A DNA stretch of 64,000 bases from Xylanibacter rodentium (GCF_013166575.1 NZ_JABKKE010000006.1:62001-126000), one strand, 5' to 3'; numbered from the stretch's first letter, positions 8,630-17,863 are shown. A program made the numbers and translations. The notes: generated by a model from the letters alone, not told the origin.

Positions 8630-9778
8630 ATGCTCCGCAATACAACCATATCAATATGCAAAGCCATCGGTATAATACTGATGGTCATCGGTCATACAGA
8701 GGGAACAGGCTGGCTTGGCTCGTTTCTCTACGAGTTTCACATGCCACTGTTCTTCATCACTGCCGGCTATTTCTTTTCTCTGAAGTATCTTGACGACGAG
8801 GCAACGTTCGTCAAGAAACGTTTCAAGTCGCTTTATCTGCCCTTTCTTAAATGGTCAATTCTTTTCCTTGCACTGCATAATTGGATGTTTCGCCTGGGTA
8901 TCCTCAACGAACAATATGGCAACGGTGCGGGAGGAGTCACCCATCCATACTCGTGGCATCAGATGCAACAGAACCTGTGGACCATGGTAAGCGCCATGGG
9001 CGGCTACGACCAATTTCTCTGCGGAGCTTTCTGGTTTTTCCGCGGACTGCTCGTTGCAAGCATATTCTATCTGGTACTGTTCAAAATCTTCGACAATATA
9101 TTCCGGAAATGCGGCTGTTACAACTTTAATGACAACCCAGACCACTTCAATGATGTCTATAGGAAGAGCATCATTCCCATAGCCGTATGCCTGACGGCGC
9201 TGCTGCTCGCCATGTGGAAGACATGCGAAGGACTGAAAGTAATCAACCTCATACAAGGCGGATACCGTGAAATAATGGGAACATTCTTTTTCGGATGCGG
9301 TTTTCTGTTCCGGCAATATGCCTACAAATACCGCGTGAACTGGTTGGCGACGGCAATATTTGCCGGTACGGTGTTTGCTTTTTCAAGACTGGCGTCGACA
9401 AGTATGGCATGGAACGCCAAGTTCAACGATTTCCTTGCCCTGCCGATACCTGCGCTCTGCGGCTTTCTCATGACTTACAACATCAGCACCATGATAGACA
9501 GACATGACAACCTGCTGAGGAGATTTCTCGTGTTTTGCGGTGACAATACGATGTGCATCTTTGTGTTCCATATCATCTCATTCAAACTCGTAAGCCTCGT
9601 CAAGATATGGTATTACGGCCTCGATTTCCTACAGATAGGCTGCCACATGGTAATACACGAGCACGCCAACGAAGACTTTTTCTGGGTGTTTTACACCATT
9701 GCCGGCGTCTGCGTACCACTTGCATGGACCTTTGCCTACCGCAAGACAGTTGCACATATAAGGTCGACCATCAGCTGA
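8630..9778 (+). CDS. Acyltransferase-3 family integral membrane protein
   Basis: 382 aa with about ten hydrophobic helices. The N-terminus, ICKAIGIILMVIGHTEG followed by FHMPLFFITAGYFF, is the acyltransferase-3 (OatA/NodX-like) pattern, with the conserved His of the VIGH segment in helix 1. Members O-acylate surface glycans, peptidoglycan or lipids. It follows the PLD-like gene by 27 nt in the same direction and is probably in the same transcript. Its last 43 nt overlap the 3' end of the oppositely oriented TPR gene, so the two messages are complementary there. The acceptor is not deducible. Confidence 0.85.
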   Translation: MLRNTTISICKAIGIILMVIGHTEGTGWLGSFLYEFHMPLFFITAGYFFSLKYLDDEATFVKKRFKSLYLPFLKWSILFLALHNWMFRLGILNEQYGNGAGGVTHPYSWHQMQQNLWTMVSAMGGYDQFLCGAFWFFRGLLVASIFYLVLFKIFDNIFRKCGCYNFNDNPDHFNDVYRKSIIPIAVCLTALLLAMWKTCEGLKVINLIQGGYREIMGTFFFGCGFLFRQYAYKYRVNWLATAIFAGTVFAFSRLASTSMAWNAKFNDFLALPIPALCGFLMTYNISTMIDRHDNLLRRFLVFCGDNTMCIFVFHIISFKLVSLVKIWYYGLDFLQIGCHMVIHEHANEDFFWVFYTIAGVCVPLAWTFAYRKTVAHIRSTIS

Positions 9779-11994
9779 ATATCGGTCTGTGTCACCCCAT
9801 GTCCTTTCAGAAACTCCTGTTCCGGTACGATAATATCTTTCTCGGCATATTCACGATAACTGCCAAGACCTGATTGCGGATAGCATTTCTTCAGATAACG
9901 CACAAACAACTCTGCGGCAGTCTGATTGTTGCCTGCAAACCATTCGCAATAGCCGTTGTTGATGATATCCTCATTCTCAACGTTTCCACTTTCGTAAAGC
10001 CTCTCATATATTTTGCGTGCCTGCCCATACTTGCCGCTGCCGGTAAGGGCACGGGCCTTCACACGGTTTACATTGCTGTTGTCGGGATACTCGTAACTGA
10101 GCCTGTACAGCATCTTCAATGCCTCGTCATAACGTTCCATGTTGGTCAGACAGACACTGTAATTCAACATGAAGGACATATTGTCAGGCTGTATACGCAG
10201 CAATGCCGCATAGTCATCGCATGCCTCGGAATAACGTCCCTCACTGAACAATGAGCGTGCATGTCCGAGAATGGCTCGCGGCTCGTCGGGATGCAACTCC
10301 ACGGCATGGCGAAAACATTCCTCTGCCGTAAGTCCCGACATTCTCGAACGAACGACAGCTCTGTCACGACTCGACAACACGGCACCGGCAAGCATATAAT
10401 ACTGGTAGTCGTGTGCTTCTTCACTATAATTATCAAGCAAACCGGCCGCCTCCGCATACATCTTTCTCTTGACCATAAACGAACCTATCTCGCCGAAACG
10501 ACTTTCAAGCCGTGTGCCACGGAACATCGGATTGGCAAAGAACAAATATCCCGCCGGCCGGTCTCCGCCGCCATTACGGTCGAAAGGATTGCAGAACCGG
10601 TCGCGCATCGGGAACAACCTGAAAAAACGATAAAGATTCTGCAGATATATACGTCTGATATATGCCGGTGTCTGCTGCGCCTCGGCCGATATCTCGTTCA
10701 TTACCATCATTCCGCTTCCATTGGCAATCATCTCACGTATATTCTGCGGTATGCGGTCGACCACCTGCCTGAACGCAATGGCAAAAGAGTATTTGTCGCT
10801 GTCGCAAAACAATCCTCCTTTAATTATATTTTGCAGGAATTGCCCGGTCCCCTTATCATTGTACATACTGCTTATGGCCGGATGATCAAAATAAAAAGGA
10901 ACAAACCAATTGCTTATGCTGTCAAAAAACGGAAAACGTTTCATTTGCGAGAATCCTCCGAAGTAAATGTCCGATCCGGCCTTCTGCATGTCCATCATCT
11001 TCCGGAAACTCTCTTCCATCTTCTCCATATTGCGCTCCGACGCCTCCGGATCCAGAATATCCTGCATCGGGTCATCAGCCTTTTCCTCTATACCGCCGGG
11101 AGTGATATTCATATTGTTGTGCTTGAGCAGCTCGGGCATTATCTCCTTCTGAATCCTGCTGTTGTCGCTCTCCGCCATTATACAGTACATCAACTGTATC
11201 TGCAATTCAGTAAGTTCGGCACACACCTGTGCGTCGGCAAGCAGTCCGTCCACGAGCTGTCTCTGCTCCGCAAAAAGCACATCACGCCCCTGCCCTATCG
11301 ACATAGTCCATCCCACAAGTGCACGCTGCCTCACATTCTCATCGCCACTGCGCCGGTATACATTCACAAGAATACGGAACTTGTTGATATCAAACATGTT
11401 CATCGTGCCCAGCATCAGCGCTGATACAATAAGCGACTGGTCGTTGGCATCGACCGTGGGCGACAGCAATATCTGCTGAAAAGCATCCGCCATGCCGTCC
11501 GACCACTGTGGCGAAGTCCATATATAGTCGAAAAGGTCGTTCATCATCTGCTGATGATCAGAATAAAGTCCGGTTTTACGGGCCGCCCTTACGTGCTCAG
11601 GCTCCAGTCCGAGCATAGCGACATCGGTGACAAAAGTCTCCAACATTCCGCGCAGCACGCCTTCCGACCAGTCGCGGCCGGCCACGTCGATACGCCGGCA
11701 GATTCCCGACATATACGATGAATGTGCAATGGCATAACGCAGATACACATCTGCCGTAAGCCGGTACACACGCCGCAACAATTCGTCGTAAATACTGTCA
11801 AGTTGCGGATCGCGGTAACCCATGCTCCAATAACCCGACATACGCTCATAGTCGCTACGTATATCATCAAGCGGCCCCGTCAGATTCAGTTCCGGATATT
11901 TGCATCCGAACGTACCGAGCAGTTCCATTGCCTCGCTGAGGCGCCGGCTGTCAAGCAGCCTCAATATATCGTCAAGTTCTTTATTTGCTTCCAT
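9736..11994 (-). CDS. Large tetratricopeptide-repeat protein
   Basis: 752 aa, no signal peptide seen. The C-terminal 250 residues are clear TPRs (AILGHARSLFSEGRYSEACD, MLNYSVCLTNMERYDEAL, VNRVKARALTGSGKYGQAR). The N-terminal 450 residues are helical, unrecognised and presumably a divergent repeat scaffold. Start: the ORF can open at GTG 12000 or ATG 11994; ATG was chosen. It overlaps the stop of the substrate-binding lipoprotein gene by 14 nt, so the two are translationally linked. It is probably a protein-interaction scaffold. The 3' end overlaps the acyltransferase gene by 43 nt. Confidence 0.75.
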   Translation of the reverse strand: MEANKELDDILRLLDSRRLSEAMELLGTFGCKYPELNLTGPLDDIRSDYERMSGYWSMGYRDPQLDSIYDELLRRVYRLTADVYLRYAIAHSSYMSGICRRIDVAGRDWSEGVLRGMLETFVTDVAMLGLEPEHVRAARKTGLYSDHQQMMNDLFDYIWTSPQWSDGMADAFQQILLSPTVDANDQSLIVSALMLGTMNMFDINKFRILVNVYRRSGDENVRQRALVGWTMSIGQGRDVLFAEQRQLVDGLLADAQVCAELTELQIQLMYCIMAESDNSRIQKEIMPELLKHNNMNITPGGIEEKADDPMQDILDPEASERNMEKMEESFRKMMDMQKAGSDIYFGGFSQMKRFPFFDSISNWFVPFYFDHPAISSMYNDKGTGQFLQNIIKGGLFCDSDKYSFAIAFRQVVDRIPQNIREMIANGSGMMVMNEISAEAQQTPAYIRRIYLQNLYRFFRLFPMRDRFCNPFDRNGGGDRPAGYLFFANPMFRGTRLESRFGEIGSFMVKRKMYAEAAGLLDNYSEEAHDYQYYMLAGAVLSSRDRAVVRSRMSGLTAEECFRHAVELHPDEPRAILGHARSLFSEGRYSEACDDYAALLRIQPDNMSFMLNYSVCLTNMERYDEALKMLYRLSYEYPDNSNVNRVKARALTGSGKYGQARKIYERLYESGNVENEDIINNGYCEWFAGNNQTAAELFVRYLKKCYPQSGLGSYREYAEKDIIVPEQEFLKGHGVTQTDIQLMVDLICATVLR

Positions 11995-12943
11995 CACCAC
12001 TTTGTATTGTTGCGTCGCTTTCCATCCTTTCCCTCAGCCATGCCTCGGCATAGTCTATATCAGCCTTGCGCGGAGACGCCGCATGCACAAACTTCATGTC
12101 CTCAGGCAGTCTGCCGACAACCTCCCGGCTCACCTTGCAATGCCTTGCTATCGCCTCGCCATATCCCCTCACACCATACTTATTGATAGAGTCGCACGCC
12201 ATGTCATATGCCTTTATCAACACATCCACCTGCCTACTCCTGGCCGTATCCTTCTTCAGGTCAGCCCTTACGGCCACAGCCCCGAGACGCAATCCCAATT
12301 TGCGCGAATCCATCAGCACGGGATGCTTCCGGATACGTGCAGCCGTAGCCTGTGGCTCTGTGAGCAACATGGCGTCCATCTCGTTGTTCTCAAGCATTTT
12401 AAGTCGCAAATTGACATCGTTTATCTGTATTCTGAACACCATCTCTGGCTTCAGTTTCACACTGTCCACGGCATAATCGCCAAGCAAATCGGTTGCCGAA
12501 TAGCGTGTCATGGCCAGCATCTTGTCATTGAGTTGCTTCAGATTCCTGATACGTGCATTGCGGTTGGTAATCAACTGCCAACAGGCATCGGTGGCCGCAA
12601 CATATTCCAATGGCATGCCGCGCTCCATAATATACTGTCCGCGGACAAGGTCAGTTACCGTACATTCCACCCTGCCTGCCAGCATTGCCTCATCGCAATC
12701 CATCCGTGCTGCATAATATTTCAGTCTGACATCGGCTCCAAGCGTCCCGAACAGTCCGTAGTCCGCAGCCACATACAGGGGCAGACAATCGAGTGTAGGG
12801 GTCACGGCAATCTTCAGTGCTGCCGAATCTTCGCGTGCCTGCCGTGCACGTTGCTGCCTCGTCTGGAGTTTCTTTTCCTCATACGACTGCCCGCAGGCTA
12901 CAAGCATTGCCACTGAAAGAAGTATAAAGACGATATGTTTCAT
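11981..12943 (-). CDS. Orphan ABC-type substrate-binding lipoprotein (SsuA/ThiY/NMT1-like)
   Basis: 320 aa. A lipoprotein signal ends at the lipobox LVACG (Cys near residue 17), followed by a charged linker and a periplasmic-binding fold (LKIAVTPTLDCLPLYVAADYGLFG), the start typical of SsuA/TauA/ThiY/NMT1 binding proteins. A second lobe carries LLTEPQATAARIRKHP. No permease or ATPase gene lies nearby; instead the next gene is the TPR protein, overlapping by 14 nt. It may therefore be a sensor or an orphan receptor rather than a transporter part. ATG 12943 was preferred over the GTG three bases upstream. A hairpin and U-tract lie in its leader. The ligand is unknown. Confidence 0.8.
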   Translation of the reverse strand: MKHIVFILLSVAMLVACGQSYEEKKLQTRQQRARQAREDSAALKIAVTPTLDCLPLYVAADYGLFGTLGADVRLKYYAARMDCDEAMLAGRVECTVTDLVRGQYIMERGMPLEYVAATDACWQLITNRNARIRNLKQLNDKMLAMTRYSATDLLGDYAVDSVKLKPEMVFRIQINDVNLRLKMLENNEMDAMLLTEPQATAARIRKHPVLMDSRKLGLRLGAVAVRADLKKDTARSRQVDVLIKAYDMACDSINKYGVRGYGEAIARHCKVSREVVGRLPEDMKFVHAASPRKADIDYAEAWLRERMESDATIQSGDGSK

Positions 12944-12966
12944 CACGCCGGTATCATTTAAATAAA

Positions 12967-13007
12967 AAGGGCGCCCACCGTATTTATAATATACACGAGC
13001 CGCCCTT
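12967..13007 (-). terminator. Terminator-like hairpin in the leader of the binding-lipoprotein gene (candidate attenuator)
   Basis: Seven-bp perfect outer stem AAGGGCG/CGCCCTT (12967-12973 and 13001-13007) enclosing a weaker GTAT/ATAC inner stem. On the minus strand it is followed by TTTTTATTT. It sits between the candidate promoter (13049-13056) and the start codon (12943), not after a gene, so it would stop transcription before the coding region. No T-box, TPP or other named riboswitch core was recognised. Confidence 0.55.
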
Positions 13008-13048
13008 CCGAAGTTTATTAATGTGCGATATTAGCCTTTATCACGCTG

Positions 13049-13056
13049 CAAAATTA
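13049..13056 (-). promoter_or_regulatory. Candidate -7 box for the binding-lipoprotein/TPR pair
   Basis: Minus-strand TAATTTTG, matching TAnnTTTG; the implied leader is about 100 nt and contains the hairpin at 12967-13007. No convincing -33 TTTG. Confidence 0.45.
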
Positions 13057-13176
13057 ATAAATTAATCCGTAAACACTCCATTATTTTCCATAAATATTGC
13101 TATCCGATGCTTTATGTTACGTACAATTATACTATATTCCGTACAATTTTCATATAATGATAATGACATTTATACC

Positions 13177-13184
13177 TAATTTTG
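13177..13184 (+). promoter_or_regulatory. Candidate -7 box for the GH2 gene
   Basis: TAATTTTG matches TAnnTTTG, 26 nt before ATG 13211. It lies inside the longest possible reading frame, which argues that the ATGs upstream of it are not used. Confidence 0.5.
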
Positions 13185-13210
13185 CAAAAAACAAAACCAA
13201 AACAACGTAT

Positions 13211-15730
13211 ATGACAACTAATATCAGAAACTGCATCATGCCATACATAGCATCCTTTGCCATGACTATGTATGCAGGCATCCACATGCCGGCACAGGCA
13301 CAATATCAGAACATTAAAGAAACCGTCACCACAGCCAACAGGCCACTGGCCGACTTTGCCGGGCACCAACGTACACTGTTCAACTTCGGATGGAAATTCT
13401 GCCAGGCGACAAAGGACAACAAAAACACAGACTTCGCGTCGCCCACACTCGACGACAGCGCCTGGCGCACGCTCGATCTGCCCCACGATTTCCAGTTTGA
13501 GCAACCTTGGAGCAAGATCGGCGGAGGCGCGCGCGGGTTCAAACCCATGTGCGAAGGATGGTATCGCAAGACATTCCGGGCCGACAGCCTGTGGCGCGGG
13601 ATGCAGGTTTCACTCGACTTCGGCGGAATAATCTATCTCGGCGACGTATACATCAACGGTCATAAGGTGGCCTCAACCGACTATGGCTACGTGGGAATGG
13701 AAGCCGACATAACCCGCCACCTGCGATACGACACGGAAAATGTCGTAGCCGTATATGCATCTACAGGCCCGAAGAAAGGTTCGCGATGGTACACCGGAGG
13801 CGGACTCTTCCGCGATGTCCACCTCAAACTGACCAACCCGACGCACATCGCCCGCCACGGCGTGTTCATCACCACCCCCGAGGTGAGCAGCGACAAGGCT
13901 ACAGTCAGAGTACAGGTGGAGGTTGAAGGATGGCAGAAGAACAACGTGACCATACATACCCGCCTCCGCGATGCCGGCGGCCGTGTCGTCGGTTCGGCTT
14001 TAAGCGGCATGCCGGATAACACAAACCAGTCTGTAACGGAAGTGGTCTTGCCGGAAGTTGAAGTCGTCCGCCCCTCATTGTGGTCACCTGACACACCTTA
14101 TTTATATACAGCCGAGGTGGTGATATATGCCGGAAAGACACCCGTAGACAGTATCTGCGAGACTTTCGGCATACGCAAGCTCGAGTTTTCTCCTGAATTC
14201 GGCTTCCGTCTCAACGGCCGGAAACTGTTCCTTCAAGGCAATTCCGGGCATCATGACCTCGGCGCCCTCGGTGCCGCAGCCCACGACAAGGCCATCGAAC
14301 GAATGATGCTACGCCTCAAGGAATTCGGATACAACACGATACGGTGTTCACACAACCCCTATAGCGACAGTTTCGCACGCATTGCCGACCGTGTGGGAAT
14401 GATAATCGTAGACGAAATCTTCGACAAGTGGAGCGACAACGACTATTGGGGCGGGCGCCAGCCCATGACCAATCTGTGGTACCGGCTTATACCCGAATGG
14501 ATAAAGCGCGACCGCAACCGTCCGAGCATCATCATGTGGAGTCTGGGCAACGAGCTCCAGATACGCGAAGCCTGGGCCGGTTTTTCCGGCATGAACGACT
14601 GGGGCGTGACCACATACAGGATATTCGACACACTGGTAAAACGCTTCGACAGTACCCGACCCACCACCGTGGCAATGTTTCCGGCACGCGCCGGAGCCAT
14701 CACGCGCAAGCAGGGTGAGTTCAACACTTATCTCGTTCCGCCCGAACTGGGATGCGCCACCGAAGTGGCCTCGTTCAACTATCAGTCGGACAAATATGCC
14801 GACTATAAGAAACATGCTCCACATCTGATAATTTTCCAAAGCGAGGCCGAGACGTCAAAAATGCTCGAACCTTACTACAACATGGACCGCGAGCACAGCG
14901 TAGGCATGGCTTACTGGGGTTCGATAGAATATTGGGGCGAGTCGAACTCATGGCCGAAGAAAGGCTGGAACTACTCTTTCTTCGACCACACCATGCGCCC
15001 CTACCCTCAAGCCTATCTGATCCGTTCGGCATTCAAGGCCGACGAACCGGTGGTGCGCATCGGCGTAATCGACCGCAAGGGCGGTGAAAGCGTCAGCTGG
15101 AACGACGTCATAGTGGGCCGTCCTACCATTCTCGACCACTGGAACTTCGCCGACGGAACCACACAGGACGTCATCACTTACACCAATGCCCACTCCGTGG
15201 AGCTGCTCGTCAACGGCAAGAGCATAGGTACAAAGCCCAACAACACCTCCGATGCCGACAAGTCGAAGCGCAACACCATCCTATGGACCGGTGTGCCATA
15301 CGGCCATGGCGGAAGCGTAGAGGCCATCGCCCGCGATGCCGACGGACGCGAGACGGCACGCCACCGCATCGAAACGGCCGGACAGGCCGCCGCAATCGTG
15401 ATCCACCCCCAAGGCACCGCATGGACAGCCGACGGCATGGACCTGATGTATCTGGACATAACGGCAGTGGACAGCCGCGGACGTACGGTGCCGACATTCA
15501 ACGAAGAGATGACCGTCGACATCAGCGGAGCGGCCTCACTCGTTGCCATGGACAACGGCGACCACTACACTGACAGCCTCTTCAACGGTGTCACGACAAA
15601 GCCGATGAAAGGCGGACGGATGCTTCTGATAATGCGGAGCAAACGCGAAGCGGGAACGGTTGACGTGAAAGTGAAAGCCGGAAAGATGTCGAAACGCAAG
15701 ACACTGAAGACGCTCAAAAAGGTTCTTTAA
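13211..15730 (+). CDS. Glycoside hydrolase family 2 protein (beta-galactosidase-like)
   Basis: 839 aa from ATG 13211, with a signal-like N-terminus ending MPAQAQ. GH2 layout: N-terminal jelly roll with WRTLDLPHDF and WYRKTF; immunoglobulin-like domain; TIM barrel with SHNPYSDSFARIADRVGM, then MWSLGNELQ whose Glu448 is the expected acid/base, and FQSEAETS whose Glu545 is the expected nucleophile; then C-terminal beta domains including a DUF4982-like segment (YTNAHSVELLVNGKSIG). GH2 members remove beta-galactose, glucuronate or mannose from glycans; the substrate cannot be fixed here. The gene stands alone, without SusC/SusD neighbours. The frame extends upstream to 13097, but the promoter box argues for 13211. 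Confidence 0.9.
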   Translation: MTTNIRNCIMPYIASFAMTMYAGIHMPAQAQYQNIKETVTTANRPLADFAGHQRTLFNFGWKFCQATKDNKNTDFASPTLDDSAWRTLDLPHDFQFEQPWSKIGGGARGFKPMCEGWYRKTFRADSLWRGMQVSLDFGGIIYLGDVYINGHKVASTDYGYVGMEADITRHLRYDTENVVAVYASTGPKKGSRWYTGGGLFRDVHLKLTNPTHIARHGVFITTPEVSSDKATVRVQVEVEGWQKNNVTIHTRLRDAGGRVVGSALSGMPDNTNQSVTEVVLPEVEVVRPSLWSPDTPYLYTAEVVIYAGKTPVDSICETFGIRKLEFSPEFGFRLNGRKLFLQGNSGHHDLGALGAAAHDKAIERMMLRLKEFGYNTIRCSHNPYSDSFARIADRVGMIIVDEIFDKWSDNDYWGGRQPMTNLWYRLIPEWIKRDRNRPSIIMWSLGNELQIREAWAGFSGMNDWGVTTYRIFDTLVKRFDSTRPTTVAMFPARAGAITRKQGEFNTYLVPPELGCATEVASFNYQSDKYADYKKHAPHLIIFQSEAETSKMLEPYYNMDREHSVGMAYWGSIEYWGESNSWPKKGWNYSFFDHTMRPYPQAYLIRSAFKADEPVVRIGVIDRKGGESVSWNDVIVGRPTILDHWNFADGTTQDVITYTNAHSVELLVNGKSIGTKPNNTSDADKSKRNTILWTGVPYGHGGSVEAIARDADGRETARHRIETAGQAAAIVIHPQGTAWTADGMDLMYLDITAVDSRGRTVPTFNEEMTVDISGAASLVAMDNGDHYTDSLFNGVTTKPMKGGRMLLIMRSKREAGTVDVKVKAGKMSKRKTLKTLKKVL

Positions 15731-15751
15731 AGGATAACACTCGAAAAAGTG

Positions 15752-15825
15752 AAGACGCTGAAACGATAGTCTCTTGTTCAAGACACCGGATTTTCTGAAT
15801 AAGAAATTTACCGTTTCAGCGTCTT
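15752..15825. repeat. 14-bp perfect inverted repeat between GH2 and radA
   Basis: Arms 15752-15765 and 15812-15825 (AAGACGCTGAAACG and its complement), loop 46 nt. It sits just after the GH2 stop and may terminate that transcript, though no long T-run follows. Confidence 0.7.
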
Positions 15826-15872
15826 TCATAAAAAAGCGCTCTATAAAATCTCCCGATTTGGATTTTATTTGC

Positions 15873-15880
15873 TACTTTTG
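15873..15880 (+). promoter_or_regulatory. Candidate -7 box for radA
   Basis: TACTTTTG, fitting TAnnTTTG, ends only 7 nt before the radA ATG at 15888, implying a very short or absent 5' leader. No TTTG at the usual -33 distance. Confidence 0.45.
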
Positions 15881-15887
15881 CGGTATT

Positions 15888-17279
15888 ATGGCAAAAGACA
15901 AGACAGCATACGTATGCAGCAACTGCGGTCAGGAATCGGCCAAATGGATAGGCAAATGCCCCAGCTGCGGACAGTGGAACACATTCAAGGAGATACGCAT
16001 AGCCGCCGACACAGGCACCCAGGCTGCCCGTCAGGCAGCCGTATCGGTACGTGCGGCAACGGACAGGAACAAAAACCGCCCGCTGTTTCTGCATGAGATA
16101 AGCGCCCGCGACGAGCCACGCATGGACATGCACGACGAGGAACTCAACCGCGTGCTCGGCGGCGGGCTTGTACCGGGCTCGATAGTGCTGCTCGGCGGCG
16201 AACCCGGCATAGGCAAAAGCACTCTCACGCTACAGACCATACTGCGGCTGCCGCAGCGGCGGATACTCTATGTGAGCGGTGAGGAAAGCGCCCACCAGCT
16301 CAAGATGCGTGCCGAACGCATAGCCCACTCGCCCAACGAGACATGCCAGATACTCTGCGAGACATCGCTCGAAAGCATCTTCGCCCACATCCGCGACGTC
16401 AAGCCCGAACTGGTGGTGATAGACTCCATACAGACCATCGCCACCGAAGACGTGGACACAAGTCCGGGCAGTGTGACGCAGGTACGCGAGTGCGCCGCTG
16501 CACTGCTGCGCTTCGCCAAGACGAGCGGAGTGCCCGTGATACTCATCGGACACATCAACAAGGAGGGCACACTGGCCGGACCGAAGATACTGGAGCACAT
16601 CGTCGACACGGTGATACAGTTCGAGGGCGACCAGCACTACATGTACCGCATACTGCGGAGCATCAAAAACCGCTTCGGCAGCACATCCGAACTGGGCATC
16701 TACGAGATGCAGCAGACGGGGCTCAGACAGGTAAGCAACCCCTCGGAACTGCTCCTCACCCAAGACCACGAGGGCCTGTCGGGCATAGCCATCAGCTCGG
16801 CCATCGAGGGCGTACGGCCTTTCCTGGTGGAGACACAGGCCCTCGTCTCGTCGGCAGCCTACGGCACTCCGCAGCGTTCAGCCACGGGGTTCGACCAGCG
16901 CCGCCTTAACATGCTGCTGGCCGTGCTCGAAAAGCGCGTCGGATTCAAGCTGATGCAGAAAGACGTATTCATCAACATTGCCGGCGGACTGCGTGTAACC
17001 GATCTTGCCATGGACCTCAGCGTGATAGCCGCCGTGCTGTCGAGCAACGTCGACACGGCCATTGAGACGGGATGGTGCATGGCGGGCGAGGTGGGACTGA
17101 GCGGCGAGGTGCGTCCCGTAAACCGCATAGAGCAGCGCATTGCCGAAGCCGAGAAACTCGGGTTCAGCCACATCATCGTGCCGCGATACAACATGGCGGG
17201 CATCAGCGCCCGCAAGTTCAACATCGAGCTGCACCCCGTGCGCAAGGTGGAAGAGGCACTGAGAGAGCTGTTCGGATAA
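15888..17279 (+). CDS. radA: DNA repair protein RadA/Sms
   Basis: 463 aa. N-terminal C4 zinc finger with Cys10, Cys13, Cys24 and Cys27; RecA-like ATPase core with Walker A GGEPGIGKS (about 103-111); the RadA-specific KNRFGSTSELGIY motif in the middle; and a C-terminal Lon-protease-like domain (VFINIAGGLRVTDLAMDLSV) without a protease active site. RadA is a branch-migration helicase working with RecA in recombinational repair. The reading frame stays open upstream, but the zinc finger and promoter box fix the start at 15888. No operon partner. Confidence 0.95.
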   Translation: MAKDKTAYVCSNCGQESAKWIGKCPSCGQWNTFKEIRIAADTGTQAARQAAVSVRAATDRNKNRPLFLHEISARDEPRMDMHDEELNRVLGGGLVPGSIVLLGGEPGIGKSTLTLQTILRLPQRRILYVSGEESAHQLKMRAERIAHSPNETCQILCETSLESIFAHIRDVKPELVVIDSIQTIATEDVDTSPGSVTQVRECAAALLRFAKTSGVPVILIGHINKEGTLAGPKILEHIVDTVIQFEGDQHYMYRILRSIKNRFGSTSELGIYEMQQTGLRQVSNPSELLLTQDHEGLSGIAISSAIEGVRPFLVETQALVSSAAYGTPQRSATGFDQRRLNMLLAVLEKRVGFKLMQKDVFINIAGGLRVTDLAMDLSVIAAVLSSNVDTAIETGWCMAGEVGLSGEVRPVNRIEQRIAEAEKLGFSHIIVPRYNMAGISARKFNIELHPVRKVEEALRELFG

Positions 17280-17334
17280 CGACTCCGACTACTGACGCGA
17301 CTATGAACAATCGTGACAAACACGCTCTGTAGCG

Positions 17335-17560
17335 CGCGATATTCTGAAACAGAAAGCCATTCGTCGAAAATATCGCAGTATTTCGTGTGCAAACACAATC
17401 AGCTGATTATCATTCGATTGCATTGTCAAGCAGGAATATGTGCAACGGTTTGTAAGTAATAATTCTGCGAAACGGCCGTAACGGGAGTGCAACGAGGCCC
17501 TTATTGCACTCCCGTTACGGCCGTTTCGCATCCTCATTAGGGCCGTTTGGCAAGTAAATT
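17335..17560. repeat. Dispersed palindromic element, copy 1 (conserved core + 26-bp perfect palindrome)
   Basis: A roughly 75-nt core (17335-17410; shared words CTGAAACAGAAA, CGAAAAT, CGTGTGCAAA and CTGATT) is followed by a perfect 26-bp inverted repeat, arms 17467-17492 and 17504-17529 with an 11-nt loop, rich in GGCCGTAACGGGA. The same core and related arm words occur at 29892-30135. It lies between the convergent radA and M48 genes. Confidence 0.75.
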
Positions 17561-17777
17561 CGGGTGTAAAATAAATATAGTTTACATAAAACGGGAGTCA
17601 GACACCGCTTTTCTGCAATTCCGTTACCATGTAAACATCTTTTAGGAACTATTCCGCATACAGGATTTTTGCATAGTTTTGTTTACAAAATACGCTGCAA
17701 TCAGACGTGTCTTCGCAACGGGACATGGCGTCACAACTCCGTTTTTTATATCATCACGGCTCCGTTTTATATCAACA

Positions 17778-17863
17778 GCAGGGGCATAATCCTGCATTGT
17801 CCTGAGCGTAACCGCCGGCAGTCTATATGACGGTGACGGACAAAAACAAGATTATGCCCCTGC
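17778..17863. repeat. 14-bp perfect inverted repeat
   Basis: Arms GCAGGGGCATAATC (17778-17791) and its complement (17850-17863), spacer 58 nt. It closes the non-coding stretch between radA and the M48 protease. Just upstream, CTCCGTTTT(T)TATATCA occurs twice in direct orientation (about 17738 and 17760). Confidence 0.7.

Noticed and set aside
12960..13060. TPP riboswitch before the ThiY-like gene
   Set aside because: The CUGAGA and GGGGU core segments of the THI box are absent; only a terminator-like hairpin is seen.
15774..15887. N-terminal extension of RadA
   Set aside because: It crosses the inverted repeat and the candidate promoter, and the zinc finger begins right after ATG 15888.
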